A stretch of 64,000 nucleotides of DNA from Ailanthus altissimus (Eukaryota > Streptophyta > Magnoliopsida > Sapindales > Simaroubaceae). Made by a program: the position numbers and the translations under genes. The stretch covers positions 24,162,501 to 24,226,500 of the forward strand of contig OX327695.1 in the NCBI GenBank assembly GCA_946807835.1. Reading direction: 5' to 3'. Below the pieces are notes generated by a model, which did not search any database, was not told where the DNA came from, and saw only the letters and a list, made by a program, of their open reading frames with translations. This document shows positions 22,861 through 36,689 of this stretch, piece after piece (the stretch's first letter is position 1; every line of letters starts with the position of its first letter).

Positions 22861-25800
22861 CCTAATTGATCAACCGCTATGTGTGTGTGGGTGTACATGG
22901 CTCGATTCTGTTTTAATTCTTGTACTTGAGTCGGCTCTAAGCAGCTAGGTTTGCGCCTTGTGATTAATTAAGAGTTAAGAGATTTTTAAGTTATAATTTT
23001 TGCAGTAAGTGGAGGAAGCAGAACTAGTCAAACATTTGGGGCCCATTTGTTGTATTTTGCCTTTTTTGAGTCCTTTGTAATGATGCACATTTTCAAAAGA
23101 TAATGGAGGGAAAAAGATGTTAAATGGATGATAATTGTTGTTCTTTGTTGATTGATTAAAATTTGTCCAACTGACTACAAACAAATTGCACTTTCTCGAT
23201 AGTTGAGTTTCTCGATGATTAAGATAAAATTGGTATATAATCAAGTTGGGCCAAATTCATTTAAATATTGCAGAAGATAAAGCACCAGTAAAGCTTTCCA
23301 TCGTGTACATTTGGATGTACTTTCTCAGTTTTGTATTAAGAACAATGCAATGTGAAAGGAATAATGTGTTCTAATTTTGTATAAACATGTCATTTTTTCT
23401 CTCTTTCACCCCATTTTTAAGATTGTGGGCATACATGAGAAATAATGTTTAACTCATGAATCTTGATTAAGATACCTGTTGAGCAGTACATATTTCTTTC
23501 ATGAAAATGAGTAGCTAATCATGCTATAGTTATAGCTCAATTATGAATGCATCTATAATAAGGGGGCAGATACCGAATGACCTAATATAGCTTTTGTAGC
23601 TCTACAAAAAAAAATTAAATCCTAAGGGAAAGAATTCCAAGCCACCATCATTCAAATGGTCTATTATACCACTAATCAAAATAATTGAAATGGATGTCGG
23701 CATTGTCTTTTTCACCATTAATTATTCTACCCATGCAAGTATCTCTTTCCACAAGAGTGATTCAAATGAATTGACCTCCATTACCATTAGGCCATTACAG
23801 GATTCACCATATTGACTTTTATGGGATTGGCTTTGATTTGCACGTTAATAGCTATCATAATATATGGGCTAATCGAAGTGACACCAAGTGGGTTCTAAGA
23901 CTTGAAAAAAAAAATGAGGCAACTACTTGATAGTCAGGGATTTGGTTAGTGAATAGGTTTAGTTTAGTGCTGCATTTACAAAATATAATCAATATAATTC
24001 ATTGTTAATACCAAATACAGTTTATTGGTCACATCAAATACAAAAATAGGACATGGGAAATTAAAAGTAATAACATATGATGTCAAGCCATTATTATCAT
24101 TAATAGTTTATGTAAAAAGAGTAGAATAATGAGTATTTTTTTATTACGTCAATTATATTATAATATTAATATTACATTAAATTACACTATTGATATTATA
24201 ATTTAATTATATAATTAAGACATTTTCAAAAGCAAATATATATTTTTAAGGCATATTTTATTTAAATTACACTGTCAAGATCATTAAAAATAAAACATAT
24301 AATTTTAAGTACATCTCATCCGAACTAGTACCATTAAAATTATTGAGAATAAAACATACAATTTTAAGTACATTTCATCCGAACTAACACCATTAAAATC
24401 ATCGAAAATAAATACATATAACTTTAAACATATTTCATTCGAATTAGAAGACTCTCACATTACAATAAAAATAAATTAACAATCCAATAGCTTAAACCTT
24501 TAACTTCAATTAATAAGATGCATAAAACTTGACACTCAAGCAAATTCTAAAGTGCCAAAAAAGAGTGTTAATATATAATGTAATTACCTCGATGTTCTAT
24601 ACATGTCCACATCTCCTTCAATAATATAAATAACAATTATTCTATCAATACATCATTTCTTATGATTTCAAATATTATACATTACCTACACACACGTAAA
24701 GCTTCTAAATTAGTATTAAGTTTTATATATAACATTATAAAATTTATGGACCAAAAGTAATAGTTAAGATTATAAGTGCTAACGAAGATTTTTTTAAAAA
24801 CATATATAAATATATTGACATAGAATTAGAATTTGAAAACATACATTTAGTGAAGAAAAAGAATATATTCGGAGAAATTTAAACGTGCTTGCGGTGGAGT
24901 GATGAATTGAAAAGGAGAAGCGGCAAAAAAATGTGAAGATACATTTTTTTATAATTTGAACAAGAGGATGGAGATTGAGAAGTGTTGGGCGCGGTGGGGG
25001 CAATACCGACAGAATGATGAGTGTCGGAGCAGCGTGGGGTGCAATTTTATTGGGTCTTCCCTCTGATTTCGGACGCGTCATGTCCGCATCAGATTACTCC
25101 CCTCCCTTTGCTTTCCGTACTCCTCCAACCCCACAACTCAGCTCAATTCAATCTCATAGCCGGATTTGTCGCTCCACTGTTCCCATTCCTAACCTTTTTT
25201 TCCTCCTTTTACACCAACATCACTCTTCCTCACCGTCTGATTGATGCTTTTGCCCCTCTTCAGCCTTTACATCTCTGATTGATGATCAATGCTCGTCCTT
25301 TCCTTTATAGAATATATTCTTCCCCACCCCATTACTGTCTACTTATTATATTTTTTTATTTAAATTAAAAAAATATAATTATTCTGATTTGGTGAATTTT
25401 TGCTGAACAGGGATCGAGGGCTCGATTTCAAACAATGTGATTGACAAATTTACGTCCCCTTTCTTTTCAGTACGACTTTTCTTTTTCTTTTTTCTTTTTT
25501 TATGTTTATGTGTGATTACTTGATCGCCAACACAACAGCTACAAATTAGATAAGCAGACAAACTAACCAAATCATTTTTCAACAAAATCGGAGAGCCATG
25601 ACAAAATCTAAAACTTCGTGGATAAGATAGTAAATTATTTAATATAGACATCGTTGGGGTGTAAATAGCGACACATGTAAAATAGTCATTGTCTTATGAG
25701 TTAGAAAATGACTTGTAAACAAAATTGCTGTAAATTTAATTCCTCCTAACACAAAAATGATTCACTATTTTACCAAAAGTTATTAAGAAATTATTAATTT

Positions 25801-26902
25801 ATTATACTTTTTTTTTTTAAGTTGGGAGAGAAATGAATATTGAAATTATCGTACAAGGCATGCAAAATGCATGAAAATGCATAGAAACAAACAAGGAGTC
25901 CAAGCATACGGAAGACCAAATGACCAACAGATGAAGTTAATTCGGAAATTGGCATGGCAGAGCCAGAGCCAGAGCCAGAGCCAGCCACCTGTTAAAAGCA
26001 AAGGACGATTTGCTTTCGCGTCGGGTGGCACGCGCGGGCGTTCAGTTGCCATCCAAATGTCTCCGCCACATTATCACTTGTCGCTTTCATTAACCTCTTC
26101 AAAAACCAAAATAAAAACCCCAAAACAAACCAACAAAGCAAAAGCAAAAGCAAAAAAAACCCAATTCCCTCTCCACATTATCTCTGTAAAATTCGGTCGT
26201 CCCCCCATTATTAACTGGCATTATTGCCTTTTCTTCCTTTGCTCCCCCCCCCCCTTTTTTTTCCTTTTCTTTTTGGCATTTTCTCACTCACTACGATTCT
26301 CCTTCACATGGATATTAGTTTGGAATGTTTCGGTTTACTTGGTTTCTATTTTCGGTGCTTCTAGTTTCTTCTTTTTATATTATTATTACTGTTATCATTA
26401 TTCTCTATTCAAATTAAAATTATTGTTCCACGTTTCAAAAAAACAAAAAAAGTTAATTTAATTATGAGTGCACGATAAAGTTTCTAGAGACGAATGCGAA
26501 TATTTTTATGTGGATTTTCAACTTTCTACTTCATTAAAAGAAAGCGAAACCTTTCTTCCGTTCCGTTCCGTGTAGTGCTACTGCTACTATCCTATTTGTT
26601 TATAATAACTATCAAGACAGATGAACTACCCTCATCTACATTGAATTTCACACAGGACACAGCAACTCCCAAGCCAATAATGGGAAATTTCTAAACAACT
26701 TTTATATACCTTTCATTCATTTTAACCAAAGCTTAGTAGGCTCTTCAATAATTGCCAAAGTTTAAAAGGAAACACAAAGAGAACAGAGTAGTGAAAAATA
26801 TTATAACAAAAGTTAAGGAAATAATTAAATTCTCACTGGACAAGAAAGCTGTCACTTTGGGACACACATATAATGCAACAGAAGAAAATCGCAGCTGGCT
26901 GG
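22861..26902. other. long intergenic region between GDSL (-) and Dof (-)
   Basis: No supported gene in about 4 kb. It holds a ~60-bp tandem repeat (24225-24450), a CT-rich stretch at 25100-25280 that reads like leader DNA but has no conserved frame, a (CCAGAG)n microsatellite near 25963-25983, and C/T homopolymers near 26245. Its right end probably contains the GDSL 3' UTR. Confidence 0.4.
24225..24450. repeat. imperfect tandem repeat, period about 60 bp, three to four units
   Basis: Units beginning near 24282, 24332 and 24391 share CATTAAAA(A/T)..AATAAAACATA(T/C)AA, then TTTTAAGTACAT(C/T)TCATCCGAACTA. A weaker partial unit precedes them from 24225. Non-coding. Confidence 0.65.
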
Positions 26903-28643
26903 CTAGAGATCTCGAAGCTGTCGAAGATTCATTGGGGATATGTATCTTTTGTCTCCGTCGAGCAGTTGCTTGGCAATAATAAGATTGGCAGCTTCGCTTG
27001 GATGATAAGGGTCCCAGAATACGTGCTTGGATCGATCTTGGCACATACTAGACGTTGGCCCGCATGGAATTATCCCTGCAAATTGCCCCCCGTTTCCACA
27101 GCAAGCTCTACTTGCTGTCGTAAATCCTGTAGCATCAATCACGTTAATACAAATATTGTTACAAGCATTTGATTAGCCCTTCTATTCATGATTTCACAAA
27201 CACAAAAATATTTGTTCAAATTTGATGATGCTAGCTTGGTAAAAGGTGACACATACAGCATTAACTTAATGATTTGTAATTTGTAATATTGATGTCGCAT
27301 ATATACCGTATTTTTCGTAATTGGTGATGAGTTCCATGACGAGATCATAGACATTGCCATGAACAAATGTGGCTCCAGGGAGGTTCTCGTTTAGTGAAGC
27401 GAGTAGGTCTTTCAGGCGGGCATTATATTGAAGGGCCAGCTTGTTAGCCAACTCCACACATTCGTTTTCATTCAATTGATTTATCGTCTTCTGATAAGGA
27501 ATGCAACCTATAGGACCAACGTTGCCGATCACAAACTTCCTGGCATCCAGTCGGTATAGCCTCTGCCATAATTAAAATGGTCACATTATTAATAAACCAT
27601 TTTAAGATACAATAATCTATACAAGTAGAAACAACGAAAACATTTGGCGCAAAGCGAAATTGTATACAGTTCTACATGTTTCCGTATATTGTTCTTCAAG
27701 AGAAACAAGTTTGGATTTACTAGAGAATTTTTTGGAGGCAATAAAAGTTGCAGGGAGGGAAATAGGGGTTTAATATACGTACAGTTAGTTGGTTCCTTAA
27801 GTGATTGAGCATGTCATCAATGAAAGCATCAGGGCTTTCAGTGATTCTTGCTCCAATGGAGAGAACTGGAAGAAGATAGTTGTTCAGAAAATCATTTGCC
27901 CCAATTGTTATCGAGAAAATGGATTTCTTCATAATATATTCTCTTGCCTTGGATGGACCCAACAATTTATCAATCTGTTTCCTGGTGATGTTAAAATAAT
28001 CAATCTGGACATCCATTCCCAGCCTGTTAACCTGCAACATAAAACATGCATTTTCATTATTTTAGTTAACATATTGGCATAAATGAATCATAAAAAAGAA
28101 AGTGAAAAATATAGGAATTAATGAGTGATTACAAATATTCTTCCAGTAGCATTCAATATTCCCCCTCCTCCAGAGGCATAATTAACACCATATAGTATAG
28201 CTTTCCCTGAAGAATTTGGAGCCAAGAATGGAACTGCATAATTTGGTTGTCCCAGTTCTTCTCCTGCCAACATAACAACAATTAACCAAATAATCATAAA
28301 TACAAAGCAGAGTAAACCTGGAAAAAATAAATAAATGAATAGCTTGCGTAAGAATATGCTTTCTGGAGATAGAATATAAGAGTTTACCTATGATGTCACC
28401 AATGGTTCTGCCATTGGTATATCTGCCTGTAGGATTCCCACCAGATACTTTAAAATCAATTCCATTTGGTGGGATATTTGCCTTAGACAACGTTGGTAGA
28501 TAATTATTATTTCCAGCATCGACTAAAGAATCACCAAATATAAAAGAAGCTCCCAAGCCTTCCTTATCAGCTGCCTTTGCGAAATAGCTCAAGCTGACAA
28601 GGAAAATAACCAAGGCCACCTTGTAATTACTTTGCATGGCCAT
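26903..28643 (-). CDS. GDSL esterase/lipase, complete, 5 exons, 371 aa
   Basis: Exons on minus: 28643-28388, 28263-28133, 28031-27783, 27562-27307, 27126-26903; total 1116 nt, whole codons, all GT-AG. An N-terminal signal peptide (residues 1-24, hydrophobic VALVIFLVSLSYFAKA) points to secretion. SGNH blocks are intact: block I FIFGDSLVDAGNNNY with the nucleophile Ser, block II GVNYASGGGG (oxyanion Gly), block III ITIGANDFLNNY (oxyanion Asn), block V WDPYHPSEAAN with catalytic Asp and His. A CCG..C....C cysteine pattern of plant GDSL enzymes precedes block V. The family hydrolyses acyl esters of lipids, cutin or small esters; the substrate here is unknown. Length and five-exon structure are typical of plant members. 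It lies in the same orientation as Dof but more than 4 kb away, with no functional link implied. Confidence 0.93.
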
Positions 28644-28725
28644 GGCTTTTGGTAGGTTGATCTGAGTACCAGTTGGTGAAAACAAGTACTATAACCCTTA
28701 TAGCTTATGTGCTTTGATTCTGTCT

Positions 28726-28733
28726 TATAAATA
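28726..28733 (-). promoter_or_regulatory. TATA box of the GDSL gene
   Basis: On the minus strand this reads TATTTATA within GGTATTTATAAGAC, about 83 nt upstream of the start codon, which leaves room for a leader of roughly 50 nt. It is the only good TATA-like site in the expected interval. Confidence 0.5.
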
Positions 28734-28739
28734 CCTTCT

Positions 28740-31411
28740 TGTTCAATGTAGAAGCCAGGAGAATCCCTTGATGAGATGCATTTGGTTTGACCCTCAGAGG
28801 GACTTAGTTGATGACAAAATTTACGTGGTAGTTCATCAAACATTGTTCGTTTTTCTCAACGTGATAAGAACTTGTAAATTTAGCTTTTCTTATAAGCAAT
28901 TGAAGCACATAGGGTCAAAGATTGCTTTTAATTGATATGCCACAAAGTCGTTTTATTATATATTTTTGTGCAAGTAGCATGCCTTAAAAATTAATCATCA
29001 TGACGTACTAATAACACGAATTAGAATGTTCTGGCCTTTGCCAAAACATAAATTGGTGGTTCTGGGTGTTGGAGTTGAGACACTGCATTGGATCATTCCC
29101 ACTTCTATACAGATGGCAAAATTATCTGCAAATTTAATAAAATTCAATCTATCTGTAATAAATTTAGTACGAATATGATAAAATATTGACTAATATTACA
29201 TATGTTATTATTTTTTTAAAGAAAAATAAAATTAATACGTTGTCGTATGAGCATGGACTGTCTCTACGTTAGACCTAGAAAGATTAAAGACTTGAAAGTT
29301 AAAAATACTTCTATTTTCATCTATTTATCTCATAAACGGCTTCTCAACTCTCTGTACTTGTACTCTATAAAATTACAATTTCAAATTTCTCCCTTCTCAG
29401 TTCTCAGCCGCCGTCTCCACACAGGACATATGCTGATAACATTATTATTTGTTTTTTTTAACACTCCTGAATTAATGAGAATAATGTTTTATTATAAATA
29501 TTTTGGTGTCTTTTTCAGTATTTTTACATCACATTATGTCTCGTCTTCAAGCTTCTTGTTATTGGAGTTGTTGGAGGTGTTCCAATATTCATGATATTGA
29601 AGCAGCTTTCCATATGCAATGATATTTATATAGTTAATTCATGGGTTTATTATTATTATTATTATTATTAGAAAGCAGGTGAACAAATTATTGTTTTAAT
29701 TCACGGGCTTATTAGAAGAACAACACTATAATAGATGAGAGGGAATTTTGATACTACAATCATTCCATAGGCTCTGAAAAGAGAGGAATCTGAAGCTTTA
29801 TCCTTTATATTTCTTTGCTGGATGTTTTCTCTATTAGTTTCTAATTCTACTTAGTTTCAAATCTCATTGAAATTTAGTCAATGCTCTTCATAATATATGG
29901 TGTCTAGAAATCAACAGATTATATGTTGATATTAAAAAGAATGTCTGATTCTTAATTGCTTATATATTGTTTTCATCTTCCAGGTTGTAGATCTTCTGAA
30001 TTTGTTGTAGTTCCAAGTGATTTATAATTTGCAATAGAATTAAAATAGATCTTGGTAAGTTCTCCTCTTTTTACCGCATTGTTGTTATCTACTTACTTCT
30101 CTCGGATGTTGTTTTATTTTTAATTTTTTGTCTTTTTGCTACACTTTTAAAATTTTCTTTGAAAGGAAGAATTTTATTAAATTTAAATTGATGATATGAT
30201 TTTGATTGTTGTATTTTATGAATTTTTATAAAAATTAAGATTATGATTTTATTTTTTTTATTATATTAATTTACAACTCACTTAAAATTCGTAAATAATT
30301 CTTTGCATTTTTAGTAAGGAGTATATATCCGTTAGAACGGATTTAGTAATAAAACTTTAAACCAATAATGAGTTTGAGAAGAATTTGATATTTTATTTTT
30401 AAAGCAAACGCGAATGCGAGTTTAGGGGCATTCACAAGCCTTACTATCAATTAATATTTAATAATTAAGAGCTTAGAACAAGGGCTTGCGAGATTCTTTC
30501 TAATTTAATCATTTTATTCCAACAAAATTGACATTTTTGGTAGGTTTTGATGGATTAGTTAGATCTTTATATTAGAAATTTCACTTAATTGTTCATTTTT
30601 ATGATTAAATTGCAATCTTACTTTCAATTAGCATATTGGTTTTGTCCTAAAAATTTTATTTGATTGCATTAAATTTTAATACCAAGCCTTAATTTATAAT
30701 GCCCACAGGAGCCTGTAGGCTATTCAAAGCTCAAAAATAAAGAATGGGGTTGTTCGATAGCCAAATTAGCCCAAAACCCTGACATGAAGTATGGGCCCAA
30801 GTCTAGTAAGTTTAGCACCGAATCACTTCAAAATGGGTACTCGTTTCATTATTGATTAGTCTCCAAGCTAGTGATCGCTACCTTTTTCTTGTTTTACTTT
30901 TTTTTTTCTTCAGATACTAATTCCAAGATATTATGATCCTTTCTTAAACTAAATTATTCACCTAAATAAATACAAGTATGTAATTGGTGATTGATAAAAA
31001 GAAAAATAAAAAAAAAATGATCTTTACCACCCATGCCTAATATAATACACATGTCAAAAAATTCTTAAAAGTTTAAGTAATCTTAACTTACGAGAGTATC
31101 CTAATTTAATTACAAAATGCATGCCAATAAAGTTACTTCTTCTTTATTTATTTTATTACAATAAGATGATTATTGAAATGATACATGAATACAATTATTA
31201 AGATACACCAAAAATAAACCTTATTAAGAAAGGCATAAATTCCACTACAAAGGAAGTGAACTTTACAAACTGAGGAGGTAGCCTTCACAATAATAAAAAA
31301 GAAATCATTTTACTATCTTAACATCAAGGCAAACCCGAAACTCTAATCTCATCATTAGGAAAGTGTATTCCAATCTTCACTATGAAGGCATTTGCTATGA
31401 CGATTACTTTT
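28740..31411. other. intergenic region, no gene seen
   Basis: AT-rich. An (ATT)n microsatellite lies at 29650-29670. The piece 29983-30055 is flanked by splice-like TTCCAG and GGTAAG signals but has no long frame; it might be a non-coding exon or chance. Nothing else is supported. Confidence 0.35.
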
Positions 31412-32975
31412 TGTTGACTTTGAATTTTAAAATATTATGGGCTAACAAGTTGATTTTATTAGTCCTAGAGAAACAATAATTAGGCCTTTTAAAGAACTAG
31501 GCTAAGATGACTCATTAGTAGCGTGTATGAGCTAAATATGATTTTGGGTTAATCAAGAACAATCGATCAATCATAAGTAGGAGCATGATTATAGTAGTTC
31601 AGTTTAACGCGAGCCTATATCCACTTCACTAACATGTTAAGCTCACTCATATAGCACTATTGAATAATGTTTAACATTACAATTACAATGAGGCAAGACA
31701 TTTACAATACCTATGAAACTCTAAATATGACTCATTAAAATCTTAAAGGCTTTGATGGGAATAAAGCTTGTGATAGTCTAATGAGGCCATGATGGAGTCG
31801 GGGGGCTATGATTTACTTGGAAGGAAATTGATCTTTTTTTAGGGAAGAAGTGAAGAAACCCTTTCCTAATTATCTAGATGAAGCTCTCTTTCTAGTGCTT
31901 AGCTACTTTTTTTTTTATATATGTTGTTGTGCTTGGTTATAAAGTCTTTTTAGGATTAAGATAAGTTTTACTTCTCTATTTAGAACACATCTCGAGATTG
32001 TAAGAGTATGATTTAAACTAGACATCTTAGGGTTCTAAGACTTTCAAGGATAAGGGCAATTTGAGTCATCGAGTTAGTTTATATCAATCTTTGGGAGGCC
32101 TTAATAGTTAGCCCTTGGAGGGTTTAAGTGGTTGGCCGCGAGATTATATGGTCAGCTTAGTTGATATTAGTTTTTGAGGATGCTTATTGATGTTGAGGAT
32201 GTTTTTTTATTTTCTATCAGATCTTCTATTTGGTGATGGGTTAGAGCCTAAGGTGTTTACAAAATAGGTCTTGTATGGGCCTCAAGTGAGGCATTCTCAA
32301 GAATTCTAAGCTGGGGGCTTGTGGGCTACTTTGATCCTTCTAGAGGGTTGAGCTTAGACTGAAATCCCAAAAAGGAATAAAGATCCCTCAATTTTTAGTA
32401 TAAACTTATTGATATTAAAAACTTAATTCTAGTTCTCGGTCTAGTGGCCTAATAGAGTTCTTAAGGTTAAGTGTTGAGTCCTTGGTAGGAACAGAGTGTT
32501 CATCATCTAAATATTATTCGTTGGAGAGTTTGAGCTCTAGTGACATAGTTTTGTTGCTATAGTGATAAAGGGGACTGATAAAATTGGCACCAAAATTGCA
32601 TTTAATATTAAGTGGCCCTTCAAAAAAATATGTGCTAATAAGCGGCTAAGTGAATAGCTATGCTTTTTGAAGTTTTAATGTCGTGGTCGCATCTTAGACC
32701 ATTAATACCGATCGAATAGTTGAAGGGTGTTCTTTAAAGGGAAGTGTCAATTAAGGAAGCGCTCGCTCGTAAAAGCATCTTAACCCTCAAATTATGAATC
32801 AATTATTGTAATTGCTTTGAGGATTTTGTATATATAAGCCCAATTCTTTTATTTTTATTTTTATTTTTTTACTTTTACTCAATTCGACAATTTGAGAGAA
32901 AAGTTGTGGTGATTTTAAGAGACAAAATCTTTGCATTCTTAGTGATATATAACCCTTCATATTTGACAATCCTCA
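31412..32975 (+). repeat. 5' LTR of the outer element (right border approximate)
   Basis: Starts near TGTTGACTTTGAATTTTAAA. It is homologous to 57519-58680 over about 1 kb with many substitutions and small gaps. It continues through a TATA-like promoter at about 32828 into a transcribed-looking end near 32975. The right border is inferred, since the 3' copy ends earlier. Confidence 0.5.
32828..32838 (+). promoter_or_regulatory. TATA box in the outer 5' LTR
   Basis: GTATATATAAGCC sits about 130 nt before the likely LTR end, the usual place of an LTR promoter. Confidence 0.45.
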
Positions 32976-33190
32976 TACAAGTAAGCATTATTCACTGTTG
33001 CTTTTTACTTCAAATACCTTTAATATGCCGCTTTGAGTGTTTGCTACAATTTCTCTAATTTCTAGGCATGTGTTCTACAAAGTTTAAATGCTCTATTTGA
33101 AGAAGCTTAAGTGCTCGTCTTTTTATCTTGAGTGCTTAATATAGTGGATTATTGATAAGTTTCATGTATTGCTTGTTTAAGTTTTAGAAC

Positions 33191-34050
33191 CATGTCTTTT
33201 ACCGACGAATCCCATAACATATCTAGTTATAAGTCAGATAATTTTAATAGTGACTTGGTTGTTAGGAGCAGTTCAGCCTACGAAGTTAAGAGCGGGAGTG
33301 CTCGGGAAGTTATAGAACTCTAACTAACTGTTACAGGGCCTATCTAGGGAGGAGATGCCGAAGTAGAATTGCTTGAGGCCTTAGTGATTTTGAGATGACA
33401 TCTAGTGGTATAGTGCAGGTTAATGCTTTTCAGGTGCAGGTGCTATCTTCTTGTGAGTCAAGTAGGCCTAAGAAAAAGAAAAAGAAAAAGAAAAAGAAAA
33501 AGAAAAAGAAAAAGAAAAAGAAAGCAGTCCTCACATGGTTTGATGAGGAGGTCCCTTTTATGTTGGATTACCCATTTTACCACTTTTAGGGTGTGAGGGA
33601 AGAGAATTTCAACCTATTGAAGGAGAGCTTTGATATACTGAGTGTGGTTACATTGAGGGTGCCTCGAGAGGATGAGTATGTGAGCACGCCACTGGCTAGG
33701 AAAGTGGCTTTTAACCTTGTTTTCTTTAATTTTGGGTTAAGGCTTCCTATTTAACTTTATTTTATTCATATGTTTGCCTATTTAAATTTAGCATCGTGCC
33801 AGTTGAATCTAAACTCATGGAGGATACTGGTCAGTTTGTACATAATATAGTTTAAGACTAGCTTTAGTGAGCTTACCTGACCTGTAATAGATATATCATA
33901 ATAAAGAAAACGCCGACCAGCATAAATGGTTTCATTATATCTCTACTTATGATAGAAAGAAAAAGTACACTCTTATATAGGGCCTACCTTCAAGTAATCA
34001 TAAGTGGAAGCACTTATGGTTCTTTGTTGGGAGAGAGTAGAGCTAAGAGT
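33191..34050 (+). pseudogene. gag-like ORF, N-terminal part (Transposase_28 / 'putative gypsy type transposon' domain), degraded
   Basis: The frame opens with MSFTDESHNISSYKSDNF and stops after REVIEL. It resumes in other frames with VREENFNLLKESFDI, RVPREDEYVSTPL, FNFGLRLP and then a segment with LNSW and PSSN.KWK..WFFVG. This order matches the domain found in plant proteins annotated as putative gypsy-type transposon (PF04195). Several frameshifts and stops break it. The C-terminal part lies beyond an inserted element, from about 36690. Function unknown; believed to be a retroelement gag-like protein. Confidence 0.55.
33470..33522 (+). repeat. (AAGAAA)n microsatellite
   Basis: About eight AAGAAA units inside the gag remnant, giving a poly-lysine stretch in one frame. 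It makes a spurious Lys-rich small ORF. Confidence 0.85.
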
Positions 34051-34463
34051 ATGTAACGTTGCTCAGGCATTTATCATGTCCTCAGGTGTTTTCTAGATCA
34101 AGTCAACACTTGTTATTTTACAATTTTTTAATGCTTTATGCTTTGTACTTATGGATATTTTCATTGGTTTATAATTCGACTGTCTTAACTATTTCAGCAA
34201 CATTTTGTATGGCAAACTTGAGCTTACTTAGGAAAAGAAGGATTGGGTTACCTAGTCTAAAAAACAATGGGCTTTCATCAAGGAACTTCTCTTAACAATA
34301 GAATTTAGAGAGTATAGGCCTAGTCAAAAAACTCATTAAGTTGCTAAGAAATAGAATAAGAGAAAGAGGTAATCCTTAAATTAGTGTTTGATCAACTTAT
34401 AAAGTTGATCAACTTATAAAAAGGTGACAATACGAAGCATCTTTATTCTTCTGAGATCCTTGG

Positions 34464-36638
34464 TGTTGGTGCCAATTAAAGCGGGTGTATACATATGGTT
34501 ATTGTGCCTATGATACATATATATGCATCAAATACATAAATATATGCAGTGGAAGTATCAAAGAAAATAATGAACACAATTTAAACCTATTAATCATAAT
34601 AATATTGGATTGAGAAATTTTCACCTCAAAAGTTTATGGATTAAAGTACTACTTGAGTCCGCCTGAAATTATATTGGTTGGCAGTTCTAGCAATTAATTT
34701 TAGTGGACTTGACTGTTTAGAATAACAGCTTTTAATCTAGCGCTAGTTTAACACTTTAAACATTAAGTTATTTGTTCACCCTTGATCAACTCTTAATCAA
34801 TAAATAATAGCTTGTATTGCTTTTATGGCTTGACTTATTAGAGAAGATGATGAATAATGAAAGAAAACAATTTTCTCTCTGTCATTTCTTTTCCTTAGCC
34901 GGCCAACAACGAGCAACCAAAATTCTCTTCCTTTTACTTAATTTCACATTTTATAATAATTAAGATTTAACTTAATTCTAGAATTAACCATTAACTTTAG
35001 TTAACTTAAATTATTATTTAACAATTAAATAATAAAGAAATCTTAATTAGTATAATATTTTACTAATTAACCAAACTCAAATTAATAATTAACCTAGGTT
35101 AGCAAAACTTGGCCACCAAGTAATGAATAAAATATTAATAAATGGATATTAACTTAACTTTAGTTAATTCTTAACCTTGGTTAAGTTAATTATTATTTAA
35201 TATTTTATTAAATAAAATATTTTGATTATTTAATAATTAAATAATTGAATGTGTAAAATTACCCTTAAACCCTTATTTGGTTACCAAGTAAACCCATTAA
35301 TGGGTCTCACTTAATCACACACTTGAGTAAACTTAATCAAATGTTCATTATACGCCACGTGTCATTAATTAATTGGTCAACAAAAATTGTTAATTAATTA
35401 ATGTACTTAACACTTAAGTACTGGTACGCACGTATTCAAAGGGTTCCTGAAATAAATAATCAGTTTTGCTGGATTGAATAATCCAGTACGTTGTCCCAGT
35501 GCACAACGAATACACTTCATATTGTGGGACTTTCTAGATCTATGACTACACTTATAAGTCCGTGATCAATGCCCTACGCACATGTCACGAATATTACAAA
35601 TAAGCACATTAAACCATACAAATTGAGGTCATAGCACACACGTATAGTCATTCTGTCATTTATATCCTGAATGTACGGGGACATAGATCAGCACTAACAA
35701 ATTCCTATAAGCTCATCCATGATCCTATCTCCAGATTTGTATCTTGATGAACAATATACACAAACACCTTTTCTATATTGTTCAACCCTATGAGAAGCTC
35801 ATTTATCAGGTTTATTGCTTATAGTCATAAGAGATTTTGAGATACAATCTCGAAGCATTAGATATATTAACTCCCTATGTAAGCTGACGAATCTCATATC
35901 TATGCACGTCAAAATTTATGAGCATGGACTATACCCAGCGACACGCAGCGGTTAGACTATGAAAGGTCTCTGACGTTCGTAGAGCCTAAGTTTGGTGGAT
36001 CACTCACAAGTACACTGTAGTGTTTGGGTCAAAGGACTACGAATATTACTCAACTTGAGAAAACCTTTCATTGACGGCTTACATAGAATTTCTAATGGGG
36101 TCCTTATGAGTCTATTCCGTACCCAATCCTTACTAAATACCTGTATGCCTATACGAGCTCTAAGCTTATGGTCAGTTAAGAACAACCATTTGTACCCTAC
36201 AGATATAGACATACACTGACTATATAAAAAAGATTCATCGACAGACCTACATCGGTGAAAATAGATCAGGAACATAATATTTGAGAACATACTTGTATAA
36301 TGACATTTTCTAGCATCTTATTGCAACTCTTACAACTATATCATACTAGTATACTCTCAAGTCTTTGTTCCATTACAAACAAGACTCTAACTCCTTGAAT
36401 TTCACTGATTCTTATAACTTGCTAACTCTTAGCAGTTATAATTCTCAGTGTTGCTAACTCTTAACCTTGATCTAAACTCTTTTAGATCATATATAAACTC
36501 TTTCAGATCATATAATGCCTATAGCATTACAAGCATGGTACCATATAATTAATGTAATTAGCAATTTAATAAATATACATCATATAAATATCAAATATTC
36601 ATACAAATAAGGATAGCACGTAAACACAAACCCTAATA
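34464..36638 (-). mobile_element. 2.2-kb solo-LTR-like element, minus orientation, TSD CTTGG
   Basis: Flanked by perfect 5-bp duplications CTTGG (34459-34463 and 36639-36643) and splits the outer gag remnant. Read on minus it starts TATTAGGGTTTGTGTTTACG and ends GGCACCAACA, near-canonical LTR termini. It has no retroelement coding region. It is homologous to 48694-50718, which lies in the opposite orientation: shared are GTGTTTAC(G/A)TG at the start, AGTGTA(T/C)TCGTTGTGCACTG, GGAATACGTGCGTG-like sequence, and TTTCCGCTGCAT-like sequence before the end. Lack of an internal region suggests a solo LTR. Confidence 0.75.
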
Positions 36639-36689
36639 CTTGGGTCAGGAAATTAAACAGGAATCTTTAGGGGGTTCTTGCATTACTTT

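Noticed and set aside
24794..25278. Proline-rich short frames on both strands
   Set aside because: Composition follows a CT-rich tract; no conserved motif and no consistent exon structure.
25871..26461. 196-codon plus-strand frame with SQSQSQSQ and poly-Lys
   Set aside because: Built from a CCAGAG microsatellite and homopolymers; the opposite strand gives an equally long low-complexity frame.
29983..30055. Possible exon flanked by TTCCAG and GGTAAG
   Set aside because: No coding potential and no partner exons; could be a non-coding exon but evidence is too thin to list as a gene.
33395..33589. Small Lys-repeat ORF
   Set aside because: It is the (AAGAAA)n repeat inside the degraded gag-like gene.
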